Shown: positions 53,471 through 62,086 of the stretch, piece by piece
How the letters are laid out: every line of letters starts with the position of its first letter
Position numbering within the stretch: position 1 is the stretch's first letter
Assembly (NCBI GenBank): GCA_965238155.1
Contig: OZ250175.1
Location: 1,116,001-1,180,000 of the forward strand
Reading direction: 5' to 3'
Length of the DNA: 64,000 nt
Origin: BJGV01 sp964196335
GTDB lineage: Bacteria; Pseudomonadota; Gammaproteobacteria; Burkholderiales; Nitrosomonadaceae
Notes under the pieces: generated by a model
Databases searched by the model: none
Seen by the model: only the letters and a program-made list of their open reading frames with translations
Told to the model about the DNA's origin: nothing
Position numbers and translations under genes: made by a program

Positions 53471-54226
53471 ATGTCTGACGTTGTTAAAAGTTTTCTTGTC
53501 CTGATTATTTCAGTCATTCTAGTTCATCTTGCATATATCGGTTATGTTCGTCCTGAAGCGGACCTGATACTTGAGGCAGCGAGACAGGCAGGTCAATCGG
53601 CACCCCGTGATCTTGTAATTGTCATCAAAGATTATGAACAGGAGATCTGTATAATTCTGATGCTCTGGGGAAGTTTCCTCATTCTAAGTAAATGCCGCAA
53701 AATTTTGCGCAGCAAATACCTTTATACGGTTGATATTGTAGAAGAATTAAAAGGAGGGAATTTTGAGGCAGAACAGGTTATTAAACGACTTGATACGGAG
53801 CTCTCTGCTGAACATAGTTCAGCGCCTCTAATTCAGACATTGCGTACTACCTTATGGCGTTATGCCGGAACTAAAAATGTACAAAATCTATCTGATGCCA
53901 TAGAAAGTTGTGTGGAAGCACTTGCTATTCGCCAGGATGCTGAGAATTCGATGATTCGTTATCTGATCTGGGCTGTACCTTCTATCGGTTTTATCGGTAC
54001 GGTGCGCGGTATAGGTGAAGCATTGTCTCTTGCCGACCAAGCGCTTGCGGGTGATATTGCCGGTATGACAAATAGTCTTGGTGTGGCTTTTAACTCAACA
54101 TTTGTGGCTTTGTTGATTAGTATATTTCTCATGTTCATCTTCCATCAATTGCAACGCCTTCAAGATGGCCAGATTGTTGATATCCAATCCTATTGTGATC
54201 AGTATCTACTTGCTCGTATTAAATAA
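53471..54226 (+). CDS. MotA/TolQ/ExbB-type proton channel subunit
   Basis: A 251-residue inner-membrane protein with helices at about residues 5-26, 57-75, 162-185 and 200-228, and a cytoplasmic domain between helices two and three. The last two helices carry the family signature: IWAVPSIGFIGTVRGIGEALSLA and NSLGVAFNSTFVALLISIFLMF. In ExbB, TolQ and MotA these helices form a proton channel with an ExbD/TolR/MotB partner. Here the partners would be the two vWA proteins encoded next. It starts 1 bp after the small membrane peptide gene; the following gene begins 11 bp later. Confidence 0.85.
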   Translation: MSDVVKSFLVLIISVILVHLAYIGYVRPEADLILEAARQAGQSAPRDLVIVIKDYEQEICIILMLWGSFLILSKCRKILRSKYLYTVDIVEELKGGNFEAEQVIKRLDTELSAEHSSAPLIQTLRTTLWRYAGTKNVQNLSDAIESCVEALAIRQDAENSMIRYLIWAVPSIGFIGTVRGIGEALSLADQALAGDIAGMTNSLGVAFNSTFVALLISIFLMFIFHQLQRLQDGQIVDIQSYCDQYLLARIK

Positions 54227-54237
54227 AGAGTTAATCT

Positions 54238-55299
54238 GTGAGAAGGCGACGTCGATCAGAAGGATTTAATCTTGCATTCCTTGACATAATGTCATGTGGA
54301 CTTGGTGCTATTGTGCTGGTCTTTATGCTAGTCAAATACAATGTGAGTGATTCTAATGCTGAGGCTAATAATTTAATTGGGGAGGTTCAGTTTCTTAAAT
54401 CACAGCAGGTGGAACTGCAACAGACGCTTGATCAACTGCGCAATACATCTCAGTCTGAAGCTGAGAAAATTGCAAATCTCAAAGCAAAGCTTGCACAGAT
54501 TAAACAAGAACTTTCAAAAAATGAATCTAGTCTTGCAAATAAGAAGGGACAGCTGTCTGCTCTGAAAAACGACATTGCTACAAGACCAATAGCACACAAA
54601 GAAGATCTTATAGAAGATGACCGGGGTGGTGAAGAAAACTATCTGATAGGTTTAAAAATTGAAGGTCGTCGCATTGCTGTACTGATTGATAGTAGTGCTT
54701 CAATGACCGATGAAAAATTATTAAATATTATTAGAAGAAAGAATAGTTCTGTTCAAAATAAAAAACAGGGTCCTAAATGGCTTCGGACAAAAAAGACAGT
54801 TCGTTGGCTGCTTGCCAGGGTTCCTAAGGTGAGTCAGTTAAGTGTACTTGCTTTCAATGACTCCATACATTCGTTGGGTAAGTCAAAATGGGTTACTGTT
54901 AATACCCATGTCATTCTTAAGGATTTTTATAAAAAATTGGATACTATCGTCCCTACTGGCGCAACTAATCTGCAAAAAGGATTACAAGCTGTATCCGGAC
55001 TTAACGCTTCTGATCTTTATATTATTACAGATGGTTTGCCTACTACGGGTGAGTCAAATTATGCTCATCTAAATCCTTTTTCGGGATGTAGTTCACTGCT
55101 TGGAAATTCCAAATCAATTTCAGGTGAATGTCGGGTAAAATTATTCCGGCAAACTATTAAAGACGCTAGTCTTAGCGGTGTGAAAATCAATATTATTTTA
55201 TTACCTATTGAAGGCGATCCTGATGCAGTAAATGAATACTGGAGTTGGGCAGCTGGTACTGGTGGTCTGGTCATTAGTCCTGCGGTGAATTGGCCATGA
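54238..55299 (+). CDS. von Willebrand A protein with ExbD-like membrane helix (1)
   Basis: A 353-residue protein. Basic start RRRRR, then a membrane helix NLAFLDIMSCGLGAIVLVFM (residues 11-30) with Asp16 placed as in the ExbD/TolR helix (N-x-x-P/F-I/L-D-V/I-M). A coiled coil follows at about 40-115, then a vWA domain from about 145 with the MIDAS motif DSSAS at 151-155 and TGATNLQKGL near 240. In ExbD the aspartate takes the proton. Start GTG at 54238; the end overlaps the second vWA gene by 4 bp. Probably the periplasmic effector of the channel; inference. Confidence 0.82.
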   Translation: MRRRRRSEGFNLAFLDIMSCGLGAIVLVFMLVKYNVSDSNAEANNLIGEVQFLKSQQVELQQTLDQLRNTSQSEAEKIANLKAKLAQIKQELSKNESSLANKKGQLSALKNDIATRPIAHKEDLIEDDRGGEENYLIGLKIEGRRIAVLIDSSASMTDEKLLNIIRRKNSSVQNKKQGPKWLRTKKTVRWLLARVPKVSQLSVLAFNDSIHSLGKSKWVTVNTHVILKDFYKKLDTIVPTGATNLQKGLQAVSGLNASDLYIITDGLPTTGESNYAHLNPFSGCSSLLGNSKSISGECRVKLFRQTIKDASLSGVKINIILLPIEGDPDAVNEYWSWAAGTGGLVISPAVNWP

Positions 55300-56246
55300 A
55301 AATAAAGAAAAAAGATTTTGATATATTTAACTTTTCATTTCTGGATATTATCACCTGTGGATTCGGTGCTATAGTTCTGTTAGTACTGATTTCCCATACT
55401 GACAGAGATACCCCGAAATTGAGTGCTGATCAGGTTGAAAATCAATTAGAGCAAGTCATGACGCTAAAGACTCAGGTAGATAACCTGGCAAAAAATATTG
55501 ATCAGCAAAAGAAGCTGAATGAAGTTCAGTTAGAGGAAAGTAGAAATTTAGGTAGGGTAGCTCAAACTTCTTTACAACACCTGGGTACAAAGGAAAATGA
55601 AGCAAAAGAATTAGCTGGTGATCTTGATGGGCTCTCTCTGGTTCAGTCGGCCTTGAAGAGCATATCCATTGCACCATCTACCAGCAATACTTTTCGTGAT
55701 GATGAAGTGGGTGGTATTCCGGTAGATAGTGATTATGTTGTTTTTGTGGTTGATACATCTGGCAGCATGCAGACTATCTGGAATCGTGTGACACAGGAAA
55801 TCATTAACGTTTTAACTATTCATCCTCAGGTAAAAGGATTTCAGATATTGGATGATCAGGGCAGAGCTATTCTTTCAGGTTATAGTGGCCGATGGATTCC
55901 AGATGTGCCATTCCGACGTAAAAGTGTGATGAAACTATTTAAAGGATGGCAGAGTGCGTCTAATAGTAGTCCTGTAGAAGGAATAATGACTGCTTTGAAG
56001 CAATATAAGAAGCAAGGCCATACAATTGCTATTTATGTTTTTGGTGATGATTATACTGGTGATTCTTATGATAGTATCATTGCAAACATTACAAAAACGA
56101 ATACGAATCAGGAAAATGGAAAGCGTTTAGCCAAGATTCATGCTGTTGGTTTTCCTTCTCAATATACAACAAATCGGTTTGCTATTCTGATGAGAGAACT
56201 TACAAAGAAGAATGGCGGAACTTTTATTGCATTACCTGTCAGGTAA
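55296..56246 (+). CDS. von Willebrand A protein with ExbD-like membrane helix (2)
   Basis: A 316-residue paralogue of the preceding protein. NFSFLDIITCGFGAIVLLVL at residues 12-31 places Asp17 as in its neighbour, sharing FLDI-x-x-CG-x-GAIVL. A coiled coil follows at about 42-110, then a vWA domain from about 145 with the MIDAS motif DTSGS at 153-157. The vWA part is shorter and more divergent from the first one. The ATG at 55296 overlaps the previous stop (ATGA). It closes the eight-gene cluster; a heterodimer of the two proteins, like MotB or ExbD dimers, is likely. Confidence 0.82.
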   Translation: MKIKKKDFDIFNFSFLDIITCGFGAIVLLVLISHTDRDTPKLSADQVENQLEQVMTLKTQVDNLAKNIDQQKKLNEVQLEESRNLGRVAQTSLQHLGTKENEAKELAGDLDGLSLVQSALKSISIAPSTSNTFRDDEVGGIPVDSDYVVFVVDTSGSMQTIWNRVTQEIINVLTIHPQVKGFQILDDQGRAILSGYSGRWIPDVPFRRKSVMKLFKGWQSASNSSPVEGIMTALKQYKKQGHTIAIYVFGDDYTGDSYDSIIANITKTNTNQENGKRLAKIHAVGFPSQYTTNRFAILMRELTKKNGGTFIALPVR

Positions 56247-56314
56247 ACAATATATCTGTAAAAACTAGTATCGGATAAAAATTATTTTAATAAGCATTAA
56301 TTTGGCAATATTTC

Positions 56315-56788
56315 ATGAAAAATATATTTTTTACTTTAATGCTAGTAAGTATATGTAATAACGTAGGAGCAGAGTGGGTTTATGTTTCTGAAACCGAAAG
56401 AGATATAAAAATAAAAAATGCTTTTATAGCCTATGCTGATCCTGAAACAATTAGGAAAACAGGTAATATGGTAAAAATGTGGAGTTTGTATGATTACAAG
56501 TTACCTCAGAAACCAGGTGTCATATCAGCAAGACAAAAGAGTGAATACAACTGTACAGAAAAGAAACGCCGACAACTTTTTTTAGCTGCTTATTCTGGAA
56601 GGATGAATAATGGGGAAACAATACTGATCTATAATCAGCCAGAAGACGACTGGGAAAGATCTCCGTTAGGCAGTGTGCGTAAAGCTATGTTGGAATTCGC
56701 ATGTGGCTGGCATCCTAAACTGCCACCAAGAAACTATTTTAATATTGCTATTGCTATTGCTATTGCTATTGCAGAGGCAGCGCAATAA
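56315..56788 (+). CDS. Surface-adhesin E-like small secreted protein
   Basis: A 157-residue exported protein with signal peptide (MKNIFFTLMLVSICNNVGA). YADPETIRKTGNMVKMWSL and a late cysteine (LEFACG) with an earlier one (YNCTEKK) match the surface-adhesin protein E family, which is known from Haemophilus but widespread with unknown role in environmental bacteria. The C-terminus contains five tandem TATTGC hexamers (56743-56772), coding an Ile-Ala repeat. A change in copy number would keep the frame and alter only this tail. It stands 68 bp after the vWA cluster. Confidence 0.7.
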   Translation: MKNIFFTLMLVSICNNVGAEWVYVSETERDIKIKNAFIAYADPETIRKTGNMVKMWSLYDYKLPQKPGVISARQKSEYNCTEKKRRQLFLAAYSGRMNNGETILIYNQPEDDWERSPLGSVRKAMLEFACGWHPKLPPRNYFNIAIAIAIAIAEAAQ

Positions 56789-56833
56789 GTTAATTATGAT
56801 GTATTACTTAGGTTTCGTATCGATCTGATATAT

Positions 56834-57330
56834 TTATTCTCTATCCTGTACTTGAGCTCTAATCCGCTCGCGTTCAGCGCCAAGTTGGAGTACCCCGTGC
56901 TCTATCTTTCTAATCGTTTTGTGTTGGAAATACTCTGTATACTTTTATTATTCGGGTTAATAATATTGCTCCTGGTTTCTGTGTCATCATGAGTATCTTG
57001 TCTGATTGTTCTTGCACGTTCACGCTCAGCGCCCAATTCAGATATTCCTCGCTCTAATTTTTCTAAACGTTCTGTATTGGAAATAACTCGTGTAGTTTTA
57101 TTATTCGGGTTAATAATATTGCTCCTGGTTTCTGTGTCATCATGAGTACCTTGTCTGATTTTTCTTGCACGTTCACGCTCAGCACCCAGCCCAGCTACTC
57201 CAAGTTCTAATTTTTCTAAACGATTTTTATTTGAGCTGACCGGAAAATCATTAGTTTCTTTTGCATATAATTGAAAAGAAAGGGTAGTTAGTATTACTAA
57301 GATAGAGATTCTTGTCATGTTATCTTTCAT
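56834..57330 (-). pseudogene. Exported tandem-repeat protein, frameshifted in its last repeat
   Basis: The frame codes 142 residues: signal peptide ending LYA, then two copies of a 51-residue repeat (RLEKLE.G, LGAERERAR, HDDTETRSN, NPNNK). The DNA repeat is 153 bp. The frame stops at 56902 with RLER, but the following sequence continues the third repeat in another frame (KIEHGVLQLGAERERIRAQ) to a stop at 56834; one A is missing in the GAAAGATAGAG stretch near 56903. The repeats are highly charged and helical, LGAERERAR suggesting a coiled coil. Function unknown. The break may be a real mutation or an assembly error. Confidence 0.6.
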
Positions 57331-57386
57331 AATATTTATATTATTTAAATTTAAACTTGAGATATGTATCCTGATATACAGGAAAT

Positions 57387-58001
57387 TTAACTAATTACCA
57401 CTGATTTTGTTAGTAGTGTTTCAATGGTAGAGTTTAAAAAAGAGTAGCTTACAGTTAATATTGGCGTGATAATCATAAAAGCTAATCCAATTTTAAGTGC
57501 GCTCATATTACGTACTGCCTCTTTTGGTGCAAGTAAATATTGAAATAGTAGTGGAGCAAACAACCAGCCGGATAAAATAATTGCTGGCATAAAGGTTATT
57601 AATGGTGGTTTGTCAACAAGATATACTGAGATCCAGATTGTTAGAGTAATTGCGAGTATGGCAGCAATTAAACCTATCCAAACCAGCCCTATGACAATAC
57701 GGTTAGGATAGACATTTACCGGTAAATATATATTTATGTTAAGTAGTCTGTTAAACCCTAAAAGTAATCCTGCAGGTAGATAGGGTATTAGATGCAACCA
57801 GATCGGTTGTACAATTTCAGTATGTTGTTTCCCGCATAGGATAGAAAGAGGAGATTCTTTTTCTCCAAACATTTTCATGCAATTTTCAAGTGTTTCCTGT
57901 CTTAGGGTTGTCGGATTGACAATCAAATATACAAAACCCACATAAAGAAAGACCATAGCAATAATTGTAGCTATCCAATATAGAATTTTTGCAGAGTTCA
58001 T
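57387..58001 (-). CDS. Multi-pass membrane protein, function unknown
   Basis: A 204-residue hydrophobic protein with about five membrane helices: roughly residues 7-28 (YWIATIIAMVFLYVGFVYLI), 67-85, 105-128 (IGLVWIGLIAAILAITLTIW), 135-158 and 168-190. A cysteine pair lies in a loop between the first two helices. No family recognised. It is divergent from pilS and separated from the repeat-protein gene by about 56 bp on the same strand; the two may share a transcript. Confidence 0.5.
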   Translation of the reverse strand: MNSAKILYWIATIIAMVFLYVGFVYLIVNPTTLRQETLENCMKMFGEKESPLSILCGKQHTEIVQPIWLHLIPYLPAGLLLGFNRLLNINIYLPVNVYPNRIVIGLVWIGLIAAILAITLTIWISVYLVDKPPLITFMPAIILSGWLFAPLLFQYLLAPKEAVRNMSALKIGLAFMIITPILTVSYSFLNSTIETLLTKSVVIS

Positions 58002-58337
58002 CGTATTTTTATTTTTGTAAATCTATTAGAGATATATATGCTATACATTTTATGTAATTAATATAGTTACTAAAAATCAGTCATTTATACCTAAAAAGTT
58101 TAGGTTTGATGGCATGGGGCCGTATTTATTAGTATCTATCGGCAATATTTTATAATAGAAACAGGCATAAATATTAAATTTAGAATTTTAACTATAAAAT
58201 AGATATTGAAAAAATTGATATCTGAAAATTTTACTATATAAGTACTTAGTGATTCTTTAACAAGGATGTAGCTCTAAGATTGCTCTCTGATTTGCCGTTA
58301 TAAAAGTATTAAAGTTAATAAACCTGGTAATTCATCA
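58002..58337. other. Intergenic stretch upstream of pilS
   Basis: 336 AT-rich bases between two divergent genes. I see no small gene with a ribosome binding site and no clear hairpin; it must hold the promoters of both neighbours. Confidence 0.45.
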
Positions 58338-59966
58338 ATGATTGATTATTTGCCTCAATCAAAATTGTGGCAGTCAACTTCTAGCACGTCAGAAACTATA
58401 CTCTCTGAGCAATTCTGGCGTTCGCTTTTTTATTTCAATGTGTATCGCATAATGGTGGTAGGTGTAATCATTATGGTTACATGGATGGTACGTGATTCTA
58501 TTCTCGGTTCATTTAATCAGGAAAGTTTTCAATATGTATCATTGATTTATCTCCTAATTGGAGTGATATCAATGTTTCTGATACATATACGCTCACCCCG
58601 TTTTAACAGGCAGATAGCTATTCAGATTTGTAGTGATGTTCTGTTTATATCTATTTTGATGTATTTAAGTGGTGGAATTCAAAGTGGATTAGGCTTGTTA
58701 CTGCTGGTGTCATTAGCAGCGGCCGGATTAATCAGTAGGGGCAGGTTGGTATTGTTTTACGCTTCTGTTGCAAGTATTGGAATTCTTTTAGAAGAGTCCT
58801 ATACCATGCTTTACATAGAAGGATATCGTGCCCACTATATACAGGCAGGTTTACTAAGTATGGGCTATTTTGCTGTTGCCTGGCTGGCTCATAAACTTGC
58901 GAAGCATACTGCTGCAAGTGAAGAGCTGGCGTTACAACGTGGAATTGATTTAGCAAATATGGCTGAAATTAACCATCTGGTAATTCAGGATATGCAGGAT
59001 GGGGTAATTGTGGTCGATGCTAATGGCGAAATCCAACAGCGTAATATTCATGCAGAGAAACTTATTAATCTGTCGCCTAGTCCGCATATCATGCGTTTGC
59101 TCTCCGATCAGGCGCCACATTTAGCCGAAAGATTACAGGTCTGGCGTGAGGACTCTACGACAAACTTTGATCTTTTACAGATTCCAGGGAGTAATTCATT
59201 AGTACGAACGCGGTTTGTACCTGTAAGAGGTGAAAGTAAGGCAAGCGTAGTAATTTTTTTGGAAGATATGGGCCATATTTAGGCACAAGCTCAGCAGCTA
59301 AAACTTGCTGCTCTTGGTAGGCTGACAGTTAACATTGCTCACGAAATTCGTAACCCGCTCTCTTCTATTAGTCATGCCTGCGAATTATTAGAAGAAGAAT
59401 CGGGGATGAACTCAACTCATTTAAGATTACTTAGAATTATCAGAGATAATTCTAAGCGGCTAAACAAGATTGTACAGAATGTTTTACAACTTAATCGTCG
59501 TGATAGGGCTACATCTGAAATTATTCAGACAGCTAATTTTATAAATACATTTATTACTGAATTCTGCCAGACTGAAAAAATTGATATTGAAACATTCTTT
59601 ATTGATATTTCTGAGCATTACACAATAAGATTTGATGAGGGACATTTAAATCAGATTTTATGGAACTTGTGCAATAATGCATGGCGACATTGCCGCAAGC
59701 AGCATGGGAGTATACAGATAATATTAACAGGCGTGGCTGACGACAGAATTCATCTGGATATAATTGATGATGGCCCGGGCATTGCTTCAGGGGTATTGAA
59801 TCAGTTATTTGAGCCTTTCTTTACTACTGTTGCAAGTGGCACAGGTCTTGGTCTCTATATTGCACGGGAAATGTGTGAAGCAAATAGGGCATCACTTTTT
59901 TACTTAGAGCAGCCTGTTGGCGGCCATTTTAGAATTGTATGTAGGGGCAATCTAAAAAATGCCTGA
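58338..59966 (+). pseudogene. pilS: PilS-type sensor histidine kinase interrupted by an in-frame TAG
   Basis: Sensor kinase of the PilSR type IV pilus system. Up to residue 314 it has about six membrane helices (residues 35-200) and a PAS domain. Codon 315 (59280-59282) is TAG. The same frame continues without a gap: AQAQQLKLAALGRLTVNIAHEIRNPL, meaning the phosphorylated His in HEIRNPL lies after the stop, then the ATPase with FEPFFTTVASGTGLGLYI. PilS proteins have Gln at the stop position (LQAQAQQ), so CAG to TAG is the simplest cause. The only ATG downstream (59406) is past the H-box. The stop overlaps pilR by 8 bp. Without readthrough the kinase is dead. Confidence 0.85.
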
Positions 59967-61374
59967 TCAAAATGAACCAATAGTAAATTCTGATTCCAGT
60001 ATTTACTCATCAGCTCCCAGAATACTGATTGTAGATGATGAGGCAGATATTCTGGAACTACTCGAACTTACACTTGCTCGAATGGGTATGGAAGTTGAGA
60101 GAGCCATGAATATTAGTGGCGCAAAGCATATGCTGGAATTACATCATTTTAATTTATGTTTGACTGATATGCGTTTGCCTGATGGAGAAGGACTTGAATT
60201 AGTACAACATATAGTTAATTTATCTATAGATTTACCAGTAGCAGTAATTACTGCCCATGGCACTACTGAAAATGCAGTTGCCGCTTTAAAAGCCGGGGCA
60301 TTTGATTATCTTGCTAAACCGGTATCTTTACAGCAGTTACGGTCTTTAGTGAAGTCTGCGTTAAATTTACCTCCACTAAAGAATAAAGTTTCCTCAGTTT
60401 CTGAGGATGAAGAGAGTATGTTGCTTGGTGAGTCTCCGTCAATGTTGCAATTACGTTCCATGGTTGAAAAGCTATCTCGTAGTCAGGCACCGGTTTATAT
60501 AAATGGTGAATCCGGTAGTGGTAAGGAATTAGCAGCAATGTCCATTCACAAAAATAGTGCACGACATAGTAAGCCATTTATACCGGTTAACTGTGGTGCA
60601 ATTCCTGAGAATCTTATGGAGAGTGAATTTTTTGGTTATAAGAAAGGAGCATTTACTGGCGCAGATACAGAGCGTGATGGATTCTTTCAGGCCGCTGACG
60701 GAGGAACATTATTTCTTGATGAAGTGGCTGATCTGCCACTTACTATGCAGGTAAAGTTATTGAGAGCAATTCAGGAGAAACGAGTAAGAAAATTAGGTTC
60801 TACACAGGAAGAAAATGTAGATGTTCGTATTATTAGTGCCACTCATCAGAATTTAACTGATCATATTGAAAATGGAAGATTTCGGCAAGATCTATACTAC
60901 AGACTTAATGTAATTGAGCTTAAAATGCCAGCTTTACGTGAAATGAGAAATGATATCTCATTGATTGCCAATACTGTTCTTGTCCGGCTTTGTAACGCAA
61001 ATGGAAAAACAAAATGTAATTTAAGTAAGAGCGCACTGGAAGCACTTATGAAATATGATTTTCCTGGAAATGTACGTGAGCTAGAAAATATTTTAGAGCG
61101 TACACTGGCATTATGTCCAGATATTGAAATTGATAAAGATGGCCTGCAATTGGAATCTTTTGAGCTATTGCCTCAGGATACTTCTGTAATACAAACTGAT
61201 ACGTCAAATAATGGCTTACCCTTACAGGATTATCTTGATAGGCTAGAAAAAGAGTCTATCGTAGAAGCTTTAGAGAAATCAAAATATAATCGTACTGCTG
61301 CTGCAAAACTGTTAGGGATTACTGTCAGGTCTATGCGATATAGGATTGAACGGCTGGGACTAAATGATGAATAA
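59959..61374 (+). CDS. pilR: Sigma-54-dependent response regulator PilR
   Basis: NtrC-family activator of pilin genes, 471 residues. Receiver domain with ILIVDDEADI and the phospho-acceptor aspartate in LTDMRLPDG near residue 75. The AAA+ domain follows from about 155: Walker A GESGSGKELA, the sigma-54 contact GAFTGA, Walker B DGGTLFLDEV and the RALREMRND region. The Fis-type HTH YNRTAAAKLLGITVRSMRYRI ends the protein. All motifs are intact, so it may still work if another kinase supplies phosphate. It overlaps pilS and is followed 63 bp later by ampD. Confidence 0.94.
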   Translation: MPDQNEPIVNSDSSIYSSAPRILIVDDEADILELLELTLARMGMEVERAMNISGAKHMLELHHFNLCLTDMRLPDGEGLELVQHIVNLSIDLPVAVITAHGTTENAVAALKAGAFDYLAKPVSLQQLRSLVKSALNLPPLKNKVSSVSEDEESMLLGESPSMLQLRSMVEKLSRSQAPVYINGESGSGKELAAMSIHKNSARHSKPFIPVNCGAIPENLMESEFFGYKKGAFTGADTERDGFFQAADGGTLFLDEVADLPLTMQVKLLRAIQEKRVRKLGSTQEENVDVRIISATHQNLTDHIENGRFRQDLYYRLNVIELKMPALREMRNDISLIANTVLVRLCNANGKTKCNLSKSALEALMKYDFPGNVRELENILERTLALCPDIEIDKDGLQLESFELLPQDTSVIQTDTSNNGLPLQDYLDRLEKESIVEALEKSKYNRTAAAKLLGITVRSMRYRIERLGLNDE

Positions 61375-61437
61375 ATTTACTTTATTTTTACTTTGCAGAT
61401 CAAATTACGTTAATTTTGTAGTAGAAAAGGCTGTCTG

Positions 61438-61986
61438 ATGAGAGTTGATGAAGCAGGTTATTTATCTGGTGTACAATTTATTTCCTCACCAAATTGTGAT
61501 GAACGTCCACCAGAAAATGAATTAAGTTTATTGGTAATACATAGCATCAGTATGCCGCCAGATGTGTTTGATGGTGATGGTGTGATTGAGTTATTTACTA
61601 ACCAACTTAACCCGGACGTTAGCTATTATGAAACTATTCGTGATCTAAAAGTTTCTGCTCATTTCTTTGTTCGTCGCAATGGTGAAATCATCCAGTTTGT
61701 TCCCTGTGGGAAGCGTGCCTGGCATGCTGGTGAATCGTACTGGAAAGGAAAAGCATGTTGTAATGATTTTTCTATAGGTGTGGAGATGGAGGGTAGCGAT
61801 ACGACGCCCTTCACTGATGGTCAATATATAGCTTTAGTTGCTCTTACAATAGAGCTGAGTAAAGTTTATCCAATTGCAGATATTACAGGTCATTCAGATA
61901 TTGCGCCGAAACGAAAAACAGATCCCGGGCCATATTTTGATTGGCGTCATTATCAGGAGGCTTTGCTTGTTGCTAAGCAGGGTTGA
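61438..61986 (+). CDS. ampD: 1,6-anhydro-N-acetylmuramyl-L-alanine amidase
   Basis: Cytoplasmic amidase of peptidoglycan recycling, 182 residues without signal peptide. N-terminal RPPENELSLLVIHSISMPP with the first zinc His, then KVSAHFFVRRNGEIIQFVP and RAWHAGESYWKG with the second, and GHSDIAPKRKTDPGPYFDW carrying the last ligands and catalytic residues. Length fits AmpD (183-187). It is downstream of pilR on the same strand. Confidence 0.94.
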   Translation: MRVDEAGYLSGVQFISSPNCDERPPENELSLLVIHSISMPPDVFDGDGVIELFTNQLNPDVSYYETIRDLKVSAHFFVRRNGEIIQFVPCGKRAWHAGESYWKGKACCNDFSIGVEMEGSDTTPFTDGQYIALVALTIELSKVYPIADITGHSDIAPKRKTDPGPYFDWRHYQEALLVAKQG

Positions 61987-62086
61987 TAGTTATTTTCATA
62001 GACATAAAATAGAAATAAAACTGTTGGCTTCTCAGGATAGGTGATTTTAAAAAGAAGCATTATATATACTATAAAACCGAGAGTAT

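Noticed and set aside
53471..55299. Zorya defence system (ZorAB)
   Set aside because: The channel subunit lacks the long ZorA tail, the partners end in vWA instead of OmpA-type domains, and no ZorC, ZorD or ZorE gene is adjacent.
59280..59282. Amber codon in pilS as programmed recoding (selenocysteine-like or pyrrolysine)
   Set aside because: Other genes in the window, such as hsdM and rnr, use TAG as a normal stop, no special downstream structure is visible, and the homologous residue is Gln, so a point mutation is simpler.
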